From Aquibacillus halophilus (GTDB taxonomy: Bacteria > Bacillota > Bacilli > Bacillales > Amphibacillaceae), in contig NZ_WJNG01000008.1 of assembly GCF_009649745.1 (NCBI RefSeq), positions 1 to 64,000 of the forward strand: a DNA stretch of 64,000 nucleotides, in the 5' to 3' direction. Position 1 is the first letter of the stretch; every line of letters starts with the position of its first letter. Shown here in pieces: positions 8,439 to 17,514 of this stretch. The position numbers and the translations under genes are program-made. Below the pieces are notes generated by a model that was not told the origin of the DNA, searched no databases, and saw only the letters and a program-made list of their open reading frames with translations.

Positions 8439-9272
8439 ATGAATGAAGCAATCATTACGAAGAATCAACGTCTTGGAGAAATATTATCAGATATGGATCG
8501 TGTGATAGTGGCTTTTTCTGGAGGAGTTGATAGTACGTTGCTACTTAAGAGAGCGCAACAAGAGTTAGGTGAGAATGTCTTAGCTGTGGTCGTATCTTCT
8601 GAGTTGTTTAGAAATGAAGAGTTTGAAGCTGCTGTTCAATTAGCAGAGCGTATCGGTGTTAAAGTCCATCAAACTAAAATAAAGGAATTAGAAAATCCAG
8701 ATATTACGGCCAACAATCCAGATAGCTGGTATCATAGCAAGAAAATGCTTTATAATCATTTAACACAACTTGCTCAAGAACTTGGCTATCAATATGTGTT
8801 GGATGGAATGATCATGGATGATATCGATGATTTCAGGCCTGGTCTAAAAGCAAGAACAGAAGCGGGAGTTCGTAGTGTGCTGCAAGAAGCGAGCCTATTC
8901 AAGGATGAAGTTCGAGCGCTTTCTAAACAGCTTGACTTACCTGTATGGAATAAGCCTGCATCATGTAGTCTAGCATCTAGAATTCCATATGGTACAACGA
9001 TTGATAAATACAAAATTAATCAAGTTAACCAAGCAGAATTGTTTTTAGGCAGGTTGGGATTTGACTTGGTCCGTGTCCGTTATCACGGTAAGGTTGCACG
9101 GATTGAAGTTCCGTCCAAGGACATTACCGAATTATCAAAATACCAAGATGAAATATACAACAAATTTCAATCACTCGGATTCTCTTACGTATCGGTAGAT
9201 ATACAAGGTTACCGTACTGGAAGTATGAATGAAGTATTACCAGAGGATTCAGAAAAAACAGAAGCAAGTTAG
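8439..9272 (+). CDS. larE: LarE, sulfur transferase of nickel-pincer cofactor synthesis
   Basis: 277 residues, the usual LarE length. It has the PP-loop ATP-pyrophosphatase motif SGGVDSTLLL (27-36), which adenylates the pyridinium carboxylates before sulfur is inserted. Its only cysteine is Cys176 in KPASCSLASRIPYG, the position of the sacrificial sulfur donor of Lactiplantibacillus LarE. This favours the cysteine-sacrificing type over the iron-sulfur type with three cysteines. It is separated from larB and larC2 by a transporter and a GH2 gene. Its own promoter is not obvious, and a terminator follows at 9299. Confidence 0.93.
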   Translation: MNEAIITKNQRLGEILSDMDRVIVAFSGGVDSTLLLKRAQQELGENVLAVVVSSELFRNEEFEAAVQLAERIGVKVHQTKIKELENPDITANNPDSWYHSKKMLYNHLTQLAQELGYQYVLDGMIMDDIDDFRPGLKARTEAGVRSVLQEASLFKDEVRALSKQLDLPVWNKPASCSLASRIPYGTTIDKYKINQVNQAELFLGRLGFDLVRVRYHGKVARIEVPSKDITELSKYQDEIYNKFQSLGFSYVSVDIQGYRTGSMNEVLPEDSEKTEAS

Positions 9273-9298
9273 AGGGATTATCTTAATATGTTTTAGCC

Positions 9299-9337
9299 AA
9301 AAGACGTAACTAACTAAATGTTGGTTGCGTCTTTTTT
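9299..9337 (+). terminator. Terminator after larE
   Basis: AAAAGACGTAACTAAC, short loop, GTTGGTTGCGTCTTTT (G-U pairs), then more T. The stem is about 16 bp. Confidence 0.82.
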
Positions 9338-9464
9338 AGTTTAGCTAATGTTTATGATTCGAATTGTCCACCTGCCCAAATATCTCGTCAATCGTATAAA
9401 ACCAACAGGTGAAATTAATCCTGTTTTTGCATTTTAAATCCTAACAACTTTAAACTAACTCCAT

Positions 9465-9490
9465 TATAATTAGTAATGTAAACACTTTCA
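9465..9490 (+). promoter_or_regulatory. uidA promoter -10 and cre site
   Basis: TATAAT at 9465-9470 is followed at 9477-9490 by TGTAAACACTTTCA, identical to the cre box at 4178. The -35 is weak. Placement of the cre over the start region suggests CcpA repression. Confidence 0.65.
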
Positions 9491-9516
9491 TAAAATTTAA
9501 TTGAAGGAGTGCTACT

Positions 9517-11319
9517 ATGTTATATCCGATAAATACAGAAACCCGTGGGGTCATAGATTTAAGTGGAATTTGGAGTTTTAAATTAGACAAAGGTAATGGA
9601 CTTAATGAAAAATGGTATGAATCTAAACTAACAGATACAATGAATATGGCTGTACCATCATCCTATAATGATATTGGTGTAATTGGAGAAATAAAAAACC
9701 ATGTTGGTTGGGTTTGGTATGAGCGTAATTTTACTGTTCCGGCCTATTTGAAAAGTGAACGAGTTGTACTTCGTTTTGGGTCTGCAACACATACAGCAAA
9801 AGTATATGTGAATGGAAAATTAGTTGTTGAACATAAAGGTGGTTTCTTACCATTTGAAGCGGAAATTAACGACTTCTTAACAGAAGGAAAAAATAGAGTA
9901 ACTGTTGCCGTTAACAACATAGTAGATGAAACCACATTACCGGTTGGTAACTATAGTGAAGAAATGGTAGAGGGGATTGGTAAAGTTGTTCGAAACTCTC
10001 CAAACTTTGACTTTTTCAATTATGCTGGTTTACATCGCCCGGTAAAAATATACACAACCCCTTCAACTTATGTGAACGACGTTACGGTTGTAACAGATTT
10101 TAAAGATACAACTGGGATAGTCAATTACAAAGTGGACGTTGTTGGGAAAGGAATGACGGTTAAGGCAAGTGTAGTCGATGAATCAGATGTTGTTATAGCG
10201 ACGACAGAAGGTGCGAATGAGACAATCAGTATTCCTAATGTGAAATTATGGGAACCGTTAAATGCCTATTTGTACACATTGAAAGTTGAATTGGTTGAAA
10301 ATGGCCAAACCGTTGATGCTTATGAACAGCCGTTTGGAGTTAGAACAGTAGAAGTCAAGGATAGTAAATTTCTAATCAATAATAACCCCTTTTATTTCAA
10401 AGGCTTTGGTAAGCATGAGGATTCATCGATTAATGGTAGAGGTATGAATGAGGCTGTCAACGTAATGGACTTTAATCTTATGAAGTGGATCGGTGCCAAC
10501 TCATTCCGTACTGCTCATTATCCATATTCTGAAGACTTAATGCGCCTTGCTGACCGCGAAGGATTAGTAGTTATCGATGAAACACCAGCTGTTGGTGTTC
10601 ATTTGAACTTCGCTGCGACATTAATGGGTGGCGGTAAAAAACGAAATACATGGCAAGAAATCAAAACATATGATCATCACCGAGATGTGATTAAGGAACT
10701 AGTAGCTCGTGATAAGAATCACCCATCTGTTGTAATGTGGTCTGTCGCAAATGAACCAGCTTCAGAAGAAGAGGGAGCATATGAATATTTCAAACCGTTA
10801 GTTGAGTTAACGAGAGAATGTGACCCACAAAAACGTCCAGTAACCATTGTTACTCATTTAATGTCAACGCCAGAAACCGATAAAATAGCTGAATTGCTCG
10901 ATGTTCTAGCATTAAATCGTTACTACGGTTGGTATGTACAAGGCGGAGATTTGGAAGTTGCAAAAGTGAAATTGCGCCAAGAATTTGAAGGTTGGAGCAA
11001 ACGCTGTCCAGGCAAGCCGATTATGATGACCGAATATGGTGCAGATACCGTAGCTGGTTTACATGATGTCGATCCAGTGATGTTTACCGAGGAATACCAA
11101 GTAGAATATCTACGAGCTAACCATCAAGTATTTGATGAGTTTGAAAACTTTATTGGTGAACAAGTTTGGAACTTCGCAGATTTTGGTACAAGCCAAGGTA
11201 TTTTACGTGTACAGGGTAATAAAAAGGGGATCTTTACACGAGATCGCAAACCAAAAATGGCTGCCCACGAATTCCGTAGCCGTTGGACTAAGATTCCAGA
11301 CTTTGGTTACAAAGGTTAA
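9517..11319 (+). CDS. uidA: Beta-glucuronidase, GH2
   Basis: A 600-residue protein close in layout to E. coli UidA (603 residues). It has the N-terminal [10 protein letters not shown] and VPSSYND region, an immunoglobulin-like middle and a TIM barrel. The acid/base is Glu413 in SVANEPAS and the nucleophile is Glu506 in [18 protein letters not shown] is conserved, as is the uronate-specific N-x-K triplet, here Asn568 and Lys570 in QGNKKG. It hydrolyses beta-D-glucuronides in the cytoplasm. No secretion signal is seen. It stands alone with its own cre-controlled promoter. Its last codons and terminator are duplicated at 19249-19334. Confidence 0.95.
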   Translation: MLYPINTETRGVIDLSGIWSFKLDKGNGLNEKWYESKLTDTMNMAVPSSYNDIGVIGEIKNHVGWVWYERNFTVPAYLKSERVVLRFGSATHTAKVYVNGKLVVEHKGGFLPFEAEINDFLTEGKNRVTVAVNNIVDETTLPVGNYSEEMVEGIGKVVRNSPNFDFFNYAGLHRPVKIYTTPSTYVNDVTVVTDFKDTTGIVNYKVDVVGKGMTVKASVVDESDVVIATTEGANETISIPNVKLWEPLNAYLYTLKVELVENGQTVDAYEQPFGVRTVEVKDSKFLINNNPFYFKGFGKHEDSSINGRGMNEAVNVMDFNLMKWIGANSFRTAHYPYSEDLMRLADREGLVVIDETPAVGVHLNFAATLMGGGKKRNTWQEIKTYDHHRDVIKELVARDKNHPSVVMWSVANEPASEEEGAYEYFKPLVELTRECDPQKRPVTIVTHLMSTPETDKIAELLDVLALNRYYGWYVQGGDLEVAKVKLRQEFEGWSKRCPGKPIMMTEYGADTVAGLHDVDPVMFTEEYQVEYLRANHQVFDEFENFIGEQVWNFADFGTSQGILRVQGNKKGIFTRDRKPKMAAHEFRSRWTKIPDFGYKG

Positions 11320-11361
11320 TACTAATAAAAATGCTAGCTTCGATGTTGAAGCTAGCATTTT
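11276..11361 (+). repeat. 86-bp direct repeat, copy A (uidA 3' end plus terminator)
   Basis: Bases 11276-11361 are identical to 19249-19334. Copy A contains the final codons of uidA ([13 protein letters not shown]), the stop, and the whole terminator. A further matching 10 bp lies just upstream at 11255-11264. In copy B it abuts directly, so copy B has lost the 11 bp in between. Confidence 0.95.
11327..11361. terminator. Bidirectional terminator between uidA and the DUF624 gene
   Basis: A perfect 14-bp stem AAAATGCTAGCTTC, loop GATGTT, GAAGCTAGCATTTT. T runs on both strands let it serve both convergent genes. Confidence 0.9.
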
Positions 11362-11370
11362 GTGTAGTAT

Positions 11371-12000
11371 TTATATTTCGATATGTTTTTGTTTGCGTTC
11401 AACTTTGTTAAATGCAAATGTCGCTGACGATAGGATGACAAGTGCGATTAGACTACCACTATAAAAGAAACTGATACCAGGGATAAAAACCATTGCATAA
11501 TAAACAGCTGCAGAACCAAAAATTATAAACAGGTTTGGTAACGGATTATAAAACATAATTAATACAGCATTTTTAAATAAAATACCTATGTTTTGGTTGA
11601 AATGTACGTAGCAAGCAAATAAATAACAGACTGACAGTACAAATAGCAAGCTAAGCATGATCATTGGATAATAAAGCAGTTGTAATACCCTTATGTCAAC
11701 GGTTTGAAGGAAAGTAATATTAAGATAGAAAAGGAAAGATATTATCACAAGAACAAGCCCTAGTTTATTTGAAAATACAAATTCTTTCTTATAATAGTCC
11801 CAAAAAGTTTTGCAGACTGGTGAATTACTTTTATTTAGAAATTGTCGTAATGTTGCAAACATGGCAATCGTTGCTGGAAAGAAACCAAATATAAACAATC
11901 CAACAATTGTAAAAAATATCCAAAGTAGGTTAATGTAAGCAAGTCTAGCAAACCAAGTGCAAAATTGATAAATTATTCCAGAAAAGGCATCTAACTGCAT
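11371..12000 (-). CDS. DUF624 (YesL-like) membrane protein
   Basis: A 209-residue protein with about five hydrophobic helices. The N-terminal pattern (W..RLAYINLLWIFFTIVGLFIFGFFPATIAMF) is typical of the DUF624/YesL family. These proteins are often encoded beside YesM/YesN and ABC oligosaccharide importers, which is exactly the context here (divergent from the importer). The biochemical role is unknown. It shares a 218-bp control region with the permease at 12219. Confidence 0.82.
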   Translation of the reverse strand: MQLDAFSGIIYQFCTWFARLAYINLLWIFFTIVGLFIFGFFPATIAMFATLRQFLNKSNSPVCKTFWDYYKKEFVFSNKLGLVLVIISFLFYLNITFLQTVDIRVLQLLYYPMIMLSLLFVLSVCYLFACYVHFNQNIGILFKNAVLIMFYNPLPNLFIIFGSAAVYYAMVFIPGISFFYSGSLIALVILSSATFAFNKVERKQKHIEI

Positions 12001-12156
12001 GTTCTAATCCTCCCTAATAAATTATCCTCTGAAAAAGAAAAAACGACTCCTTGATTCTTTAATAGCTTGTCAGATTTAATATACCATGATTTTTTCATGC
12101 AGTTTAAGTTCTTGAGTAAGTAGTAAAAATATTCTCGATTTAGTAAAGATAGTACA

Positions 12157-12185
12157 TTGTTGAAAGCGTTTTCCTTTTCTATAAT
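12157..12185 (+). promoter_or_regulatory. Promoter with embedded cre site for the ABC importer
   Basis: TTGTTG (12157) and TATAAT (12180) are 17 bp apart. TGAAAGCGTTTTCC at 12161-12174 lies inside the promoter and fits the cre consensus. Repression by CcpA through promoter occlusion is inferred. Confidence 0.65.
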
Positions 12186-12218
12186 GGGAACAACAATTAA
12201 GAAAAAGAGGTGAACAAC

Positions 12219-13166
12219 ATGCAGACAGGGATAAAAACGCAACCAATTTCCACTCGAAAGAAAAGAAAAAAAAGAAATGGTGATCCATTTAGTGGGTGGA
12301 AAGAAAATTTGGCTGGTTATATTTTTATAGCACCTATGTTTCTCGGAACTTCCTTATTAGTCCTGTTTCCAATTATATCCTCACTTGTATTAAGTTTTAC
12401 AGATTGGAATTTTGTTTCGGGGTATCGCAATGCAAGTTTCGTTGGCTTTGACAACTTTCAAAAGTTGTTTACAAATCCACTTTTCCTGAAATCCTTAACA
12501 AATAATTTTATTATTTTACTAGCGATACCTGTCACACTATTTATTTCTTTATCACTGGCAGTAATTATTAATAAGTATGTTTACTTCAAAGACCTTTTTA
12601 AAGTCATTTATTTTATGCCATTTATTTCTAGTATCGTTGCAGTAGCAGTCGTATTTCAAGTGTTGTTTCATCCAACAAATGGTCCTATTAATCAATTTTT
12701 AAGGGCAATTGGAGTCGAAAATCCTCCAGGTTGGATTGCTAGTGTTGCTTTTTCATTGCCCTCCGTTATGCTCATAATGATTTGGACAAGTATTGGTTTT
12801 AACTTAATTATTTACCTTGCAGGTTTACAAAGTATTCCAAAGGAACTTTATGAAGCAGCGCAGATCGACGGTGCTTCGGCTTGGTATCAATTCTTAAAGA
12901 TTACAATTCCGTTAGTATCGCCAACGACTTTTCTACTATTAGTAACTGGAACAATTTCTAGTTTTAAAATTTTCGACTTAATTATTGTACTAACCAATGG
13001 TGGTCCAGCCAATTCGACTATTACACCAGTTGTGTATCTGTATCAGCAGGCATTTTTAGAATTGAAAACGGGCTATGCCTCGTCAGTTGCGCTTGTACTG
13101 TTTATTATTGTGTTAATTATTACGTATTTTCAGTTTCTTGGTCAGAAAAAATGGGTGAATTACTAA
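12219..13166 (+). CDS. ABC sugar importer, permease (LplB/YesP/UgpA type)
   Basis: About 315 residues with six membrane helices. The permease EAA loop is visible as YEAAQIDGASAWYQFLKITIPLV near residues 210-232, which docks the ATPase. ATG at 12219 follows AAAGAGGTG; the in-frame GTG at 12210 overlaps that ribosome site. Second permease and binding-protein genes follow. The ATPase is missing, as is normal for carbohydrate importers that share the MsmX-type ATPase. Confidence 0.9.
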   Translation: MQTGIKTQPISTRKKRKKRNGDPFSGWKENLAGYIFIAPMFLGTSLLVLFPIISSLVLSFTDWNFVSGYRNASFVGFDNFQKLFTNPLFLKSLTNNFIILLAIPVTLFISLSLAVIINKYVYFKDLFKVIYFMPFISSIVAVAVVFQVLFHPTNGPINQFLRAIGVENPPGWIASVAFSLPSVMLIMIWTSIGFNLIIYLAGLQSIPKELYEAAQIDGASAWYQFLKITIPLVSPTTFLLLVTGTISSFKIFDLIIVLTNGGPANSTITPVVYLYQQAFLELKTGYASSVALVLFIIVLIITYFQFLGQKKWVNY

Positions 13167-13185
13167 GTTGAGAGGAGGAATTACT

Positions 13186-14019
13186 GTGATTGATCGATTA
13201 GACACTAGAAAACTTATTATGACAATAATCATGTTATTTCTTGGCTTAGTCTTTTTAATGCCGTTTATTTGGATGATTTCCGCATCACTAAAAATTGAAG
13301 AAGAAGTACTAACCTTTCCAATTCAATGGATACCTGAATCATGGAATGCTGTAGCAAACTACAAAGAAGTTTGGACAGGATCGATGCCTTTTTTACTATT
13401 GTACTGGAATTCGATAAAAGTAACTTTGTTAACAACACTTACATCAGTGACAATATCTGGTTTAGCTGCATATGGTTTTGCAAAAATTAATTTTAAAGGT
13501 AGAGAGTTACTATTCATAATTGTACTTGCAACATTCATGATTCCACCACAAACTTTGTTAGTCACGCAGTTTTTACTTTATAGATGGATTGGTCTATATG
13601 ATACACATACCGGACTAATTTTGCTAAATAGCTTTAGTGTGTTTGGAACCTTTATGCTACGTCAGTTTTATTTAGGTATTAGTAATGAGATCATTGAGTC
13701 CGCTCGAATGGATGGGGCAGGACATTTTACAATTTTCTTCCGAATTGCATTACCACTAGTTCGTCCTGCAATTGCAACATATGCAATATTACGGTTCATT
13801 TGGACGTGGAACGACTTTCAGTATCCATTAATCTTCTTAAGAACTGAGTCATTATATACGATACAGTTAGGTGTACAAAGCTTTGCCGATGAACATGGTA
13901 GCATTTACTCACTAATGATGGCAGCATCTGTGTCTGCAATCATACCATTACTCATTATCTTTATTATTGGCCAAAAGCACGTGATTGAAGGGATTCAACT
14001 TGGTGGAGTAAAAGGTTAA
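13186..14019 (+). CDS. ABC sugar importer, permease (LplC/YesQ/UgpE type)
   Basis: 277 residues from a GTG start at 13186, which sits after GAGGAGG; the TTG at 13168 would overlap that site. Six helices are visible, with the EAA loop IESARMDGAGHFTIFFRIALPLV and the C-terminal HVIEGIQLGGVKG typical of the family. It begins 19 bp after the first permease and forms the heteromeric channel with it. Confidence 0.9.
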   Translation: MIDRLDTRKLIMTIIMLFLGLVFLMPFIWMISASLKIEEEVLTFPIQWIPESWNAVANYKEVWTGSMPFLLLYWNSIKVTLLTTLTSVTISGLAAYGFAKINFKGRELLFIIVLATFMIPPQTLLVTQFLLYRWIGLYDTHTGLILLNSFSVFGTFMLRQFYLGISNEIIESARMDGAGHFTIFFRIALPLVRPAIATYAILRFIWTWNDFQYPLIFLRTESLYTIQLGVQSFADEHGSIYSLMMAASVSAIIPLLIIFIIGQKHVIEGIQLGGVKG

Positions 14020-14134
14020 TAACTAATGAATAGTGTTTAGATTTAGGCTGAGAATTAAGGGGATAACTTGGCTTTACTTAAAAGGGTGAAGTTGAATTTA
14101 CCATAAAATTAATTTTTATAAGGAGGAATAAGTA

Positions 14135-15487
14135 ATGGTGAAAAAATGGAGCTTAGTATGGTTACTTGTATTGATAACTGCCTTTAGTCTAGTGGCCTGT
14201 TCTGGTAGCGATGAAACATCTAGTGATTCAGATAGTACATCAACGGATGATTCTTCAAGTGATAGTAGTGGTGATGAAGTAGTTACATTAAATTTTGTTC
14301 ATTGGATCAATGAAGATAATGGTAAATGGGAACCTGTTATTGAAAAGTATGAAGCAGAAAATCCAGGAGTGAAAATTGAATCTATGCCATTAGTGGACAA
14401 CATGAATTCACTGGATTATTTTAAGCAACTTGACTTGCTTGCATCAGCTGGGGAAGATATGGATGTTATTATGTTTAGTAATGTAAATGATCTAGTAAAA
14501 CGGATTGATGCCGGATTATTGTCCCCTATCGACTCATTTATGGAAGAAGAAGGAATCAATATAAATGAGGTTTATAATAACTCTTATGGACCAGTGGATG
14601 GGAAATACTATGGTTTACCAATGAAAAACGTTAGTAACTTAGTCATGCTAAATAAAGCCCATTTAGATGAAGCTGGATTAGAAATTCCAACAGATTGGAC
14701 TTGGGCAGACTATCGTGAATACGCTGAAAAGATGACAACAGATGAACATTACGGCTCTTATTTTCACATATGGCATAACTTTCAGTCATCTGTAAAATTG
14801 TTAGGGAATGCAGAGGGTAGTACCGTTATTTTAAATGAAGACGGAACGTCTAATGCTGATAATCCTTTACTAAGAGAATCGTTAGAATTACGTTATCAGT
14901 TAGAACAAGAGGATCAATCATCCGTTCCATATGCTGAAATATTATCCCAAAAATTAGATTATCGTCAGCAATTTTTTACCGGGGAAGCGAGTATGATTCC
15001 TATTGCAAGTTTTATGATTACAGAGTGGGGAAGCTTTTCACCTGATTTTGAAATCGCATGGGCTCCATGGCCGAAAAATGAACCAGACAATGAAGTTTAC
15101 ACAGTAATGGGTGGCGATTTAATTGGCATTGCAGAGTCTTCTGAGCACAAGCAAGAAGCTTATGACTTCATGCGTTGGTTGACAACAGAAGGGATATCTG
15201 AACAAGGAATATGGGTGCCATCCTGGAAGGAGGCTGAGCTTTCAAGTATTTTGGAAACTTTGGCTAGTGGCACGACAAATCCTGAGGCAATTCATATGGA
15301 ATCACTGCAGCACACATTAGAGGTTTCGAATCCGACTAAAACGTTTGCACCAGAAAGTTATATTACAGAAGTTTTAACGGAATTTGATGCCGAAGTAGAG
15401 ATGTATTTATTAGATGAACAAGACATTGATACAACAATGGAAAATATTGAAAACAGAGCGCAAGCAGTGATTGATGCGAATCAATAA
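14135..15487 (+). CDS. Sugar-binding lipoprotein of the ABC importer
   Basis: A 450-residue extracellular solute-binding protein. It has a lipoprotein signal peptide with lipobox LVAC, so Cys22 or close by is lipidated. A Ser/Asp-rich linker follows, then the family-1 binding fold (FVHWINEDNGKWEPVIEKYEAENPGVKIE). It delivers an oligosaccharide to the two permeases upstream. The ligand is unknown; a uronide or glycoside fits the locus. A terminator at 15512 follows. Confidence 0.9.
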   Translation: MVKKWSLVWLLVLITAFSLVACSGSDETSSDSDSTSTDDSSSDSSGDEVVTLNFVHWINEDNGKWEPVIEKYEAENPGVKIESMPLVDNMNSLDYFKQLDLLASAGEDMDVIMFSNVNDLVKRIDAGLLSPIDSFMEEEGININEVYNNSYGPVDGKYYGLPMKNVSNLVMLNKAHLDEAGLEIPTDWTWADYREYAEKMTTDEHYGSYFHIWHNFQSSVKLLGNAEGSTVILNEDGTSNADNPLLRESLELRYQLEQEDQSSVPYAEILSQKLDYRQQFFTGEASMIPIASFMITEWGSFSPDFEIAWAPWPKNEPDNEVYTVMGGDLIGIAESSEHKQEAYDFMRWLTTEGISEQGIWVPSWKEAELSSILETLASGTTNPEAIHMESLQHTLEVSNPTKTFAPESYITEVLTEFDAEVEMYLLDEQDIDTTMENIENRAQAVIDANQ

Positions 15488-15511
15488 TATCTAACAAAAG
15501 TTAAGGGTGAT

Positions 15512-15552
15512 ATAATGTAGGGAGAAGTAGTCATTCTCCTTACATTATTTTC
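15512..15552 (+). terminator. Terminator after the binding protein
   Basis: ATAATGTAGGGAGAA and TTCTCCTTACATTAT flank a 7-base loop and run into TTTTCT. The stem is 15 bp with one mismatch. Confidence 0.8.
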
Positions 15553-15584
15553 TATTAGTATACTAGGCTGTGAATCTCTTCGCT

Positions 15585-15634
15585 GGCTTAGCTATGTATG
15601 CTACTTATCTATTAAAAGGATACGTAGTTAAGCC
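15585..15634 (+). promoter_or_regulatory. Long hairpin in the leader of the sensor kinase gene
   Basis: GGCTTAGCTATGTATG and GATACGTAGTTAAGCC pair over about 15 bp (two G-U) around an 18-base loop. No T run follows, so this is not a simple terminator. It could be an mRNA leader structure or a remnant of an element. Confidence 0.4.
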
Positions 15635-15710
15635 GCCCGAGGACCTGCTTTCTTCTAATCCGACACCTTTTTGAACACGCACTATAAAAAAATAGTAGGT
15701 GACTAATAAT

Positions 15711-17510
15711 ATGATTAACTACATTAAACGGTTAAATGGTATCTCGTTACGTTATCGTTTAATAATTGCTGTTGTTTTATGTATTTTATTACCTTGGGCA
15801 ATGACGTATGTTGTATCGAATTATTTCACTAAAGATGTATTGGAAAAAAGAGCAGTAAAGCAATCAGAAGATTCTTTACGAATGATAGAAATGAGTTTAA
15901 AAAAGTCGTTGGATGAATTAATGTATATATCGAATTTTGTTCAATTTGATACAGAATTTAATAAATTATTAAAATCATATCGATTAATTGATCAAGGTTC
16001 CCCAAACGTAAGCCAAAAGATAGCTTTGCATAATATTAAGATTACCAACTATTTAGAAGGTATTACAGATTTGCTTGGCCCCTCCTATATTACTATTCTA
16101 CTAAATGACGAATTATATTATATGAACTATCCTGCATCAGAATATGACCCATTATCCTTTTATAATGAACCATGGTTCGATGAACTAAATGAATTGACCT
16201 TTTATGAGACATATTGGATAGGTACACATCCCACATACATTGAATCAGATGTAAACAACGAGCCTTATCTATCTAGTATTGGACGTTTAATTAAACAATC
16301 AAATCAAGTACAAGCAAATGTGATTGTTAGTTTTCATGAATCAGATATTAGTAATATTTTTCGTAATTTTTCAAGCGAAAGGGAGCAAAAATTTTACTTA
16401 ACAGATAAAGAAGGTGTCATTTTTTCAAGTGTTGTTACCGATGAAATAGGAGAAGTACTCACTTATGATTTATCAAAAGATAGCGCATATCAAATTGTGC
16501 AATATAACGATAAAGATCATTTATTGGTAACGTATCCTGTAGCTTATAATGATTGGAAGTTAGTTAGTCTCGTACCATATAAAAAAACAATTGGAAATAT
16601 CAATCTAGTAACTAGAACGACAATCATTATCCAGGGTATATTCCTACTTTTGTTCTTAATAGCTTTGATTGTATTAATAAGAGAAACAACAAAGCCACTA
16701 ACGAGATTAAGCCATGTAACGAAAGAAGTGGAAGAAGGGAATTTGGAGGTTAGAGCAGGTGTAATTGGTAATAACGATGTCGCAAAGCTCGGCCAGTCAT
16801 TTGATACTATGTTAGATACAATAGAAAATAAAATTGAACAGATTAAAGTACAAGAAGAGGCTAAACGTTCTGCAGAACTAGAAATGTTACAAGCGCAAAT
16901 AAATCCACATTTCTTATTTAATGTGTTAAACGCAATTCGATTGAATATTTCAATGAATGGCGACAAAGATAGCGCAAAATTAATTCAGTCTCTATCCTCC
17001 TTACTACGCATGACGATAAACAGAAATAATGCGTTTATTTCATTACAAGAAGAAATAGATATTATTCAACACTATGTAAGGTTGATGAACTTTAGACACG
17101 GTCATTATGTGGTACTGGAATTAGAAATTGAACCGGATGCAGGCAAAGAAGAAGTGCCAAGATTCTTCTTACAACCAGTTATTGAAAACGCTATTACTCA
17201 TGGATATAATGAAATAAAGGGGAAGGTAACAATCTCAGCTGTTTTGGACAAAGTTAACAATTTAACGATAAAAGTAAGCGATAACGGGCCTGGTATGGAT
17301 CAAGAAATAATGCAGGAAATGGAAACAAGTTTCTTTGAATCTACACCGGATAGATTAAAAAGTCATCACTCTTTTAATGGGATTGGCTTGAAAAATGTTT
17401 ATCAGCGTATGCGAATCATTTATGGAGAAGCATTTCAAATGAAGCTCTCTAGTCAGATAGGAAAAGGAACAGTATATACTTTTCATATCCCTAGGAAGTG
17501 GGAGGAATGA
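15711..17510 (+). CDS. YesM-type sensor histidine kinase
   Basis: About 599 residues. A membrane helix near 14-36 and a second near 305-325 flank an extracellular sensing domain. A HAMP segment, a His_kinase domain with LQAQINPHFLFNVLNAI (H box), QPVIENAITHGY (N box), DNGPGM and GIGLKNVYQR follow. This is the LytS/YesM class. It should sense an extracellular sugar, perhaps with the binding protein, and phosphorylate the regulator whose gene starts 4 bp after its stop. ATG at 15711 fits the GTAGGTG ribosome site better than the GTG at 15699. Confidence 0.9.
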   Translation: MINYIKRLNGISLRYRLIIAVVLCILLPWAMTYVVSNYFTKDVLEKRAVKQSEDSLRMIEMSLKKSLDELMYISNFVQFDTEFNKLLKSYRLIDQGSPNVSQKIALHNIKITNYLEGITDLLGPSYITILLNDELYYMNYPASEYDPLSFYNEPWFDELNELTFYETYWIGTHPTYIESDVNNEPYLSSIGRLIKQSNQVQANVIVSFHESDISNIFRNFSSEREQKFYLTDKEGVIFSSVVTDEIGEVLTYDLSKDSAYQIVQYNDKDHLLVTYPVAYNDWKLVSLVPYKKTIGNINLVTRTTIIIQGIFLLLFLIALIVLIRETTKPLTRLSHVTKEVEEGNLEVRAGVIGNNDVAKLGQSFDTMLDTIENKIEQIKVQEEAKRSAELEMLQAQINPHFLFNVLNAIRLNISMNGDKDSAKLIQSLSSLLRMTINRNNAFISLQEEIDIIQHYVRLMNFRHGHYVVLELEIEPDAGKEEVPRFFLQPVIENAITHGYNEIKGKVTISAVLDKVNNLTIKVSDNGPGMDQEIMQEMETSFFESTPDRLKSHHSFNGIGLKNVYQRMRIIYGEAFQMKLSSQIGKGTVYTFHIPRKWEE

Positions 17511-17514
17511 TATA

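Noticed and set aside
11132-11464. Plus-strand 110-codon frame overlapping the uidA end and terminator
   Set aside because: It is an out-of-frame shadow of uidA and of the minus-strand DUF624 gene, and lacks a ribosome site.
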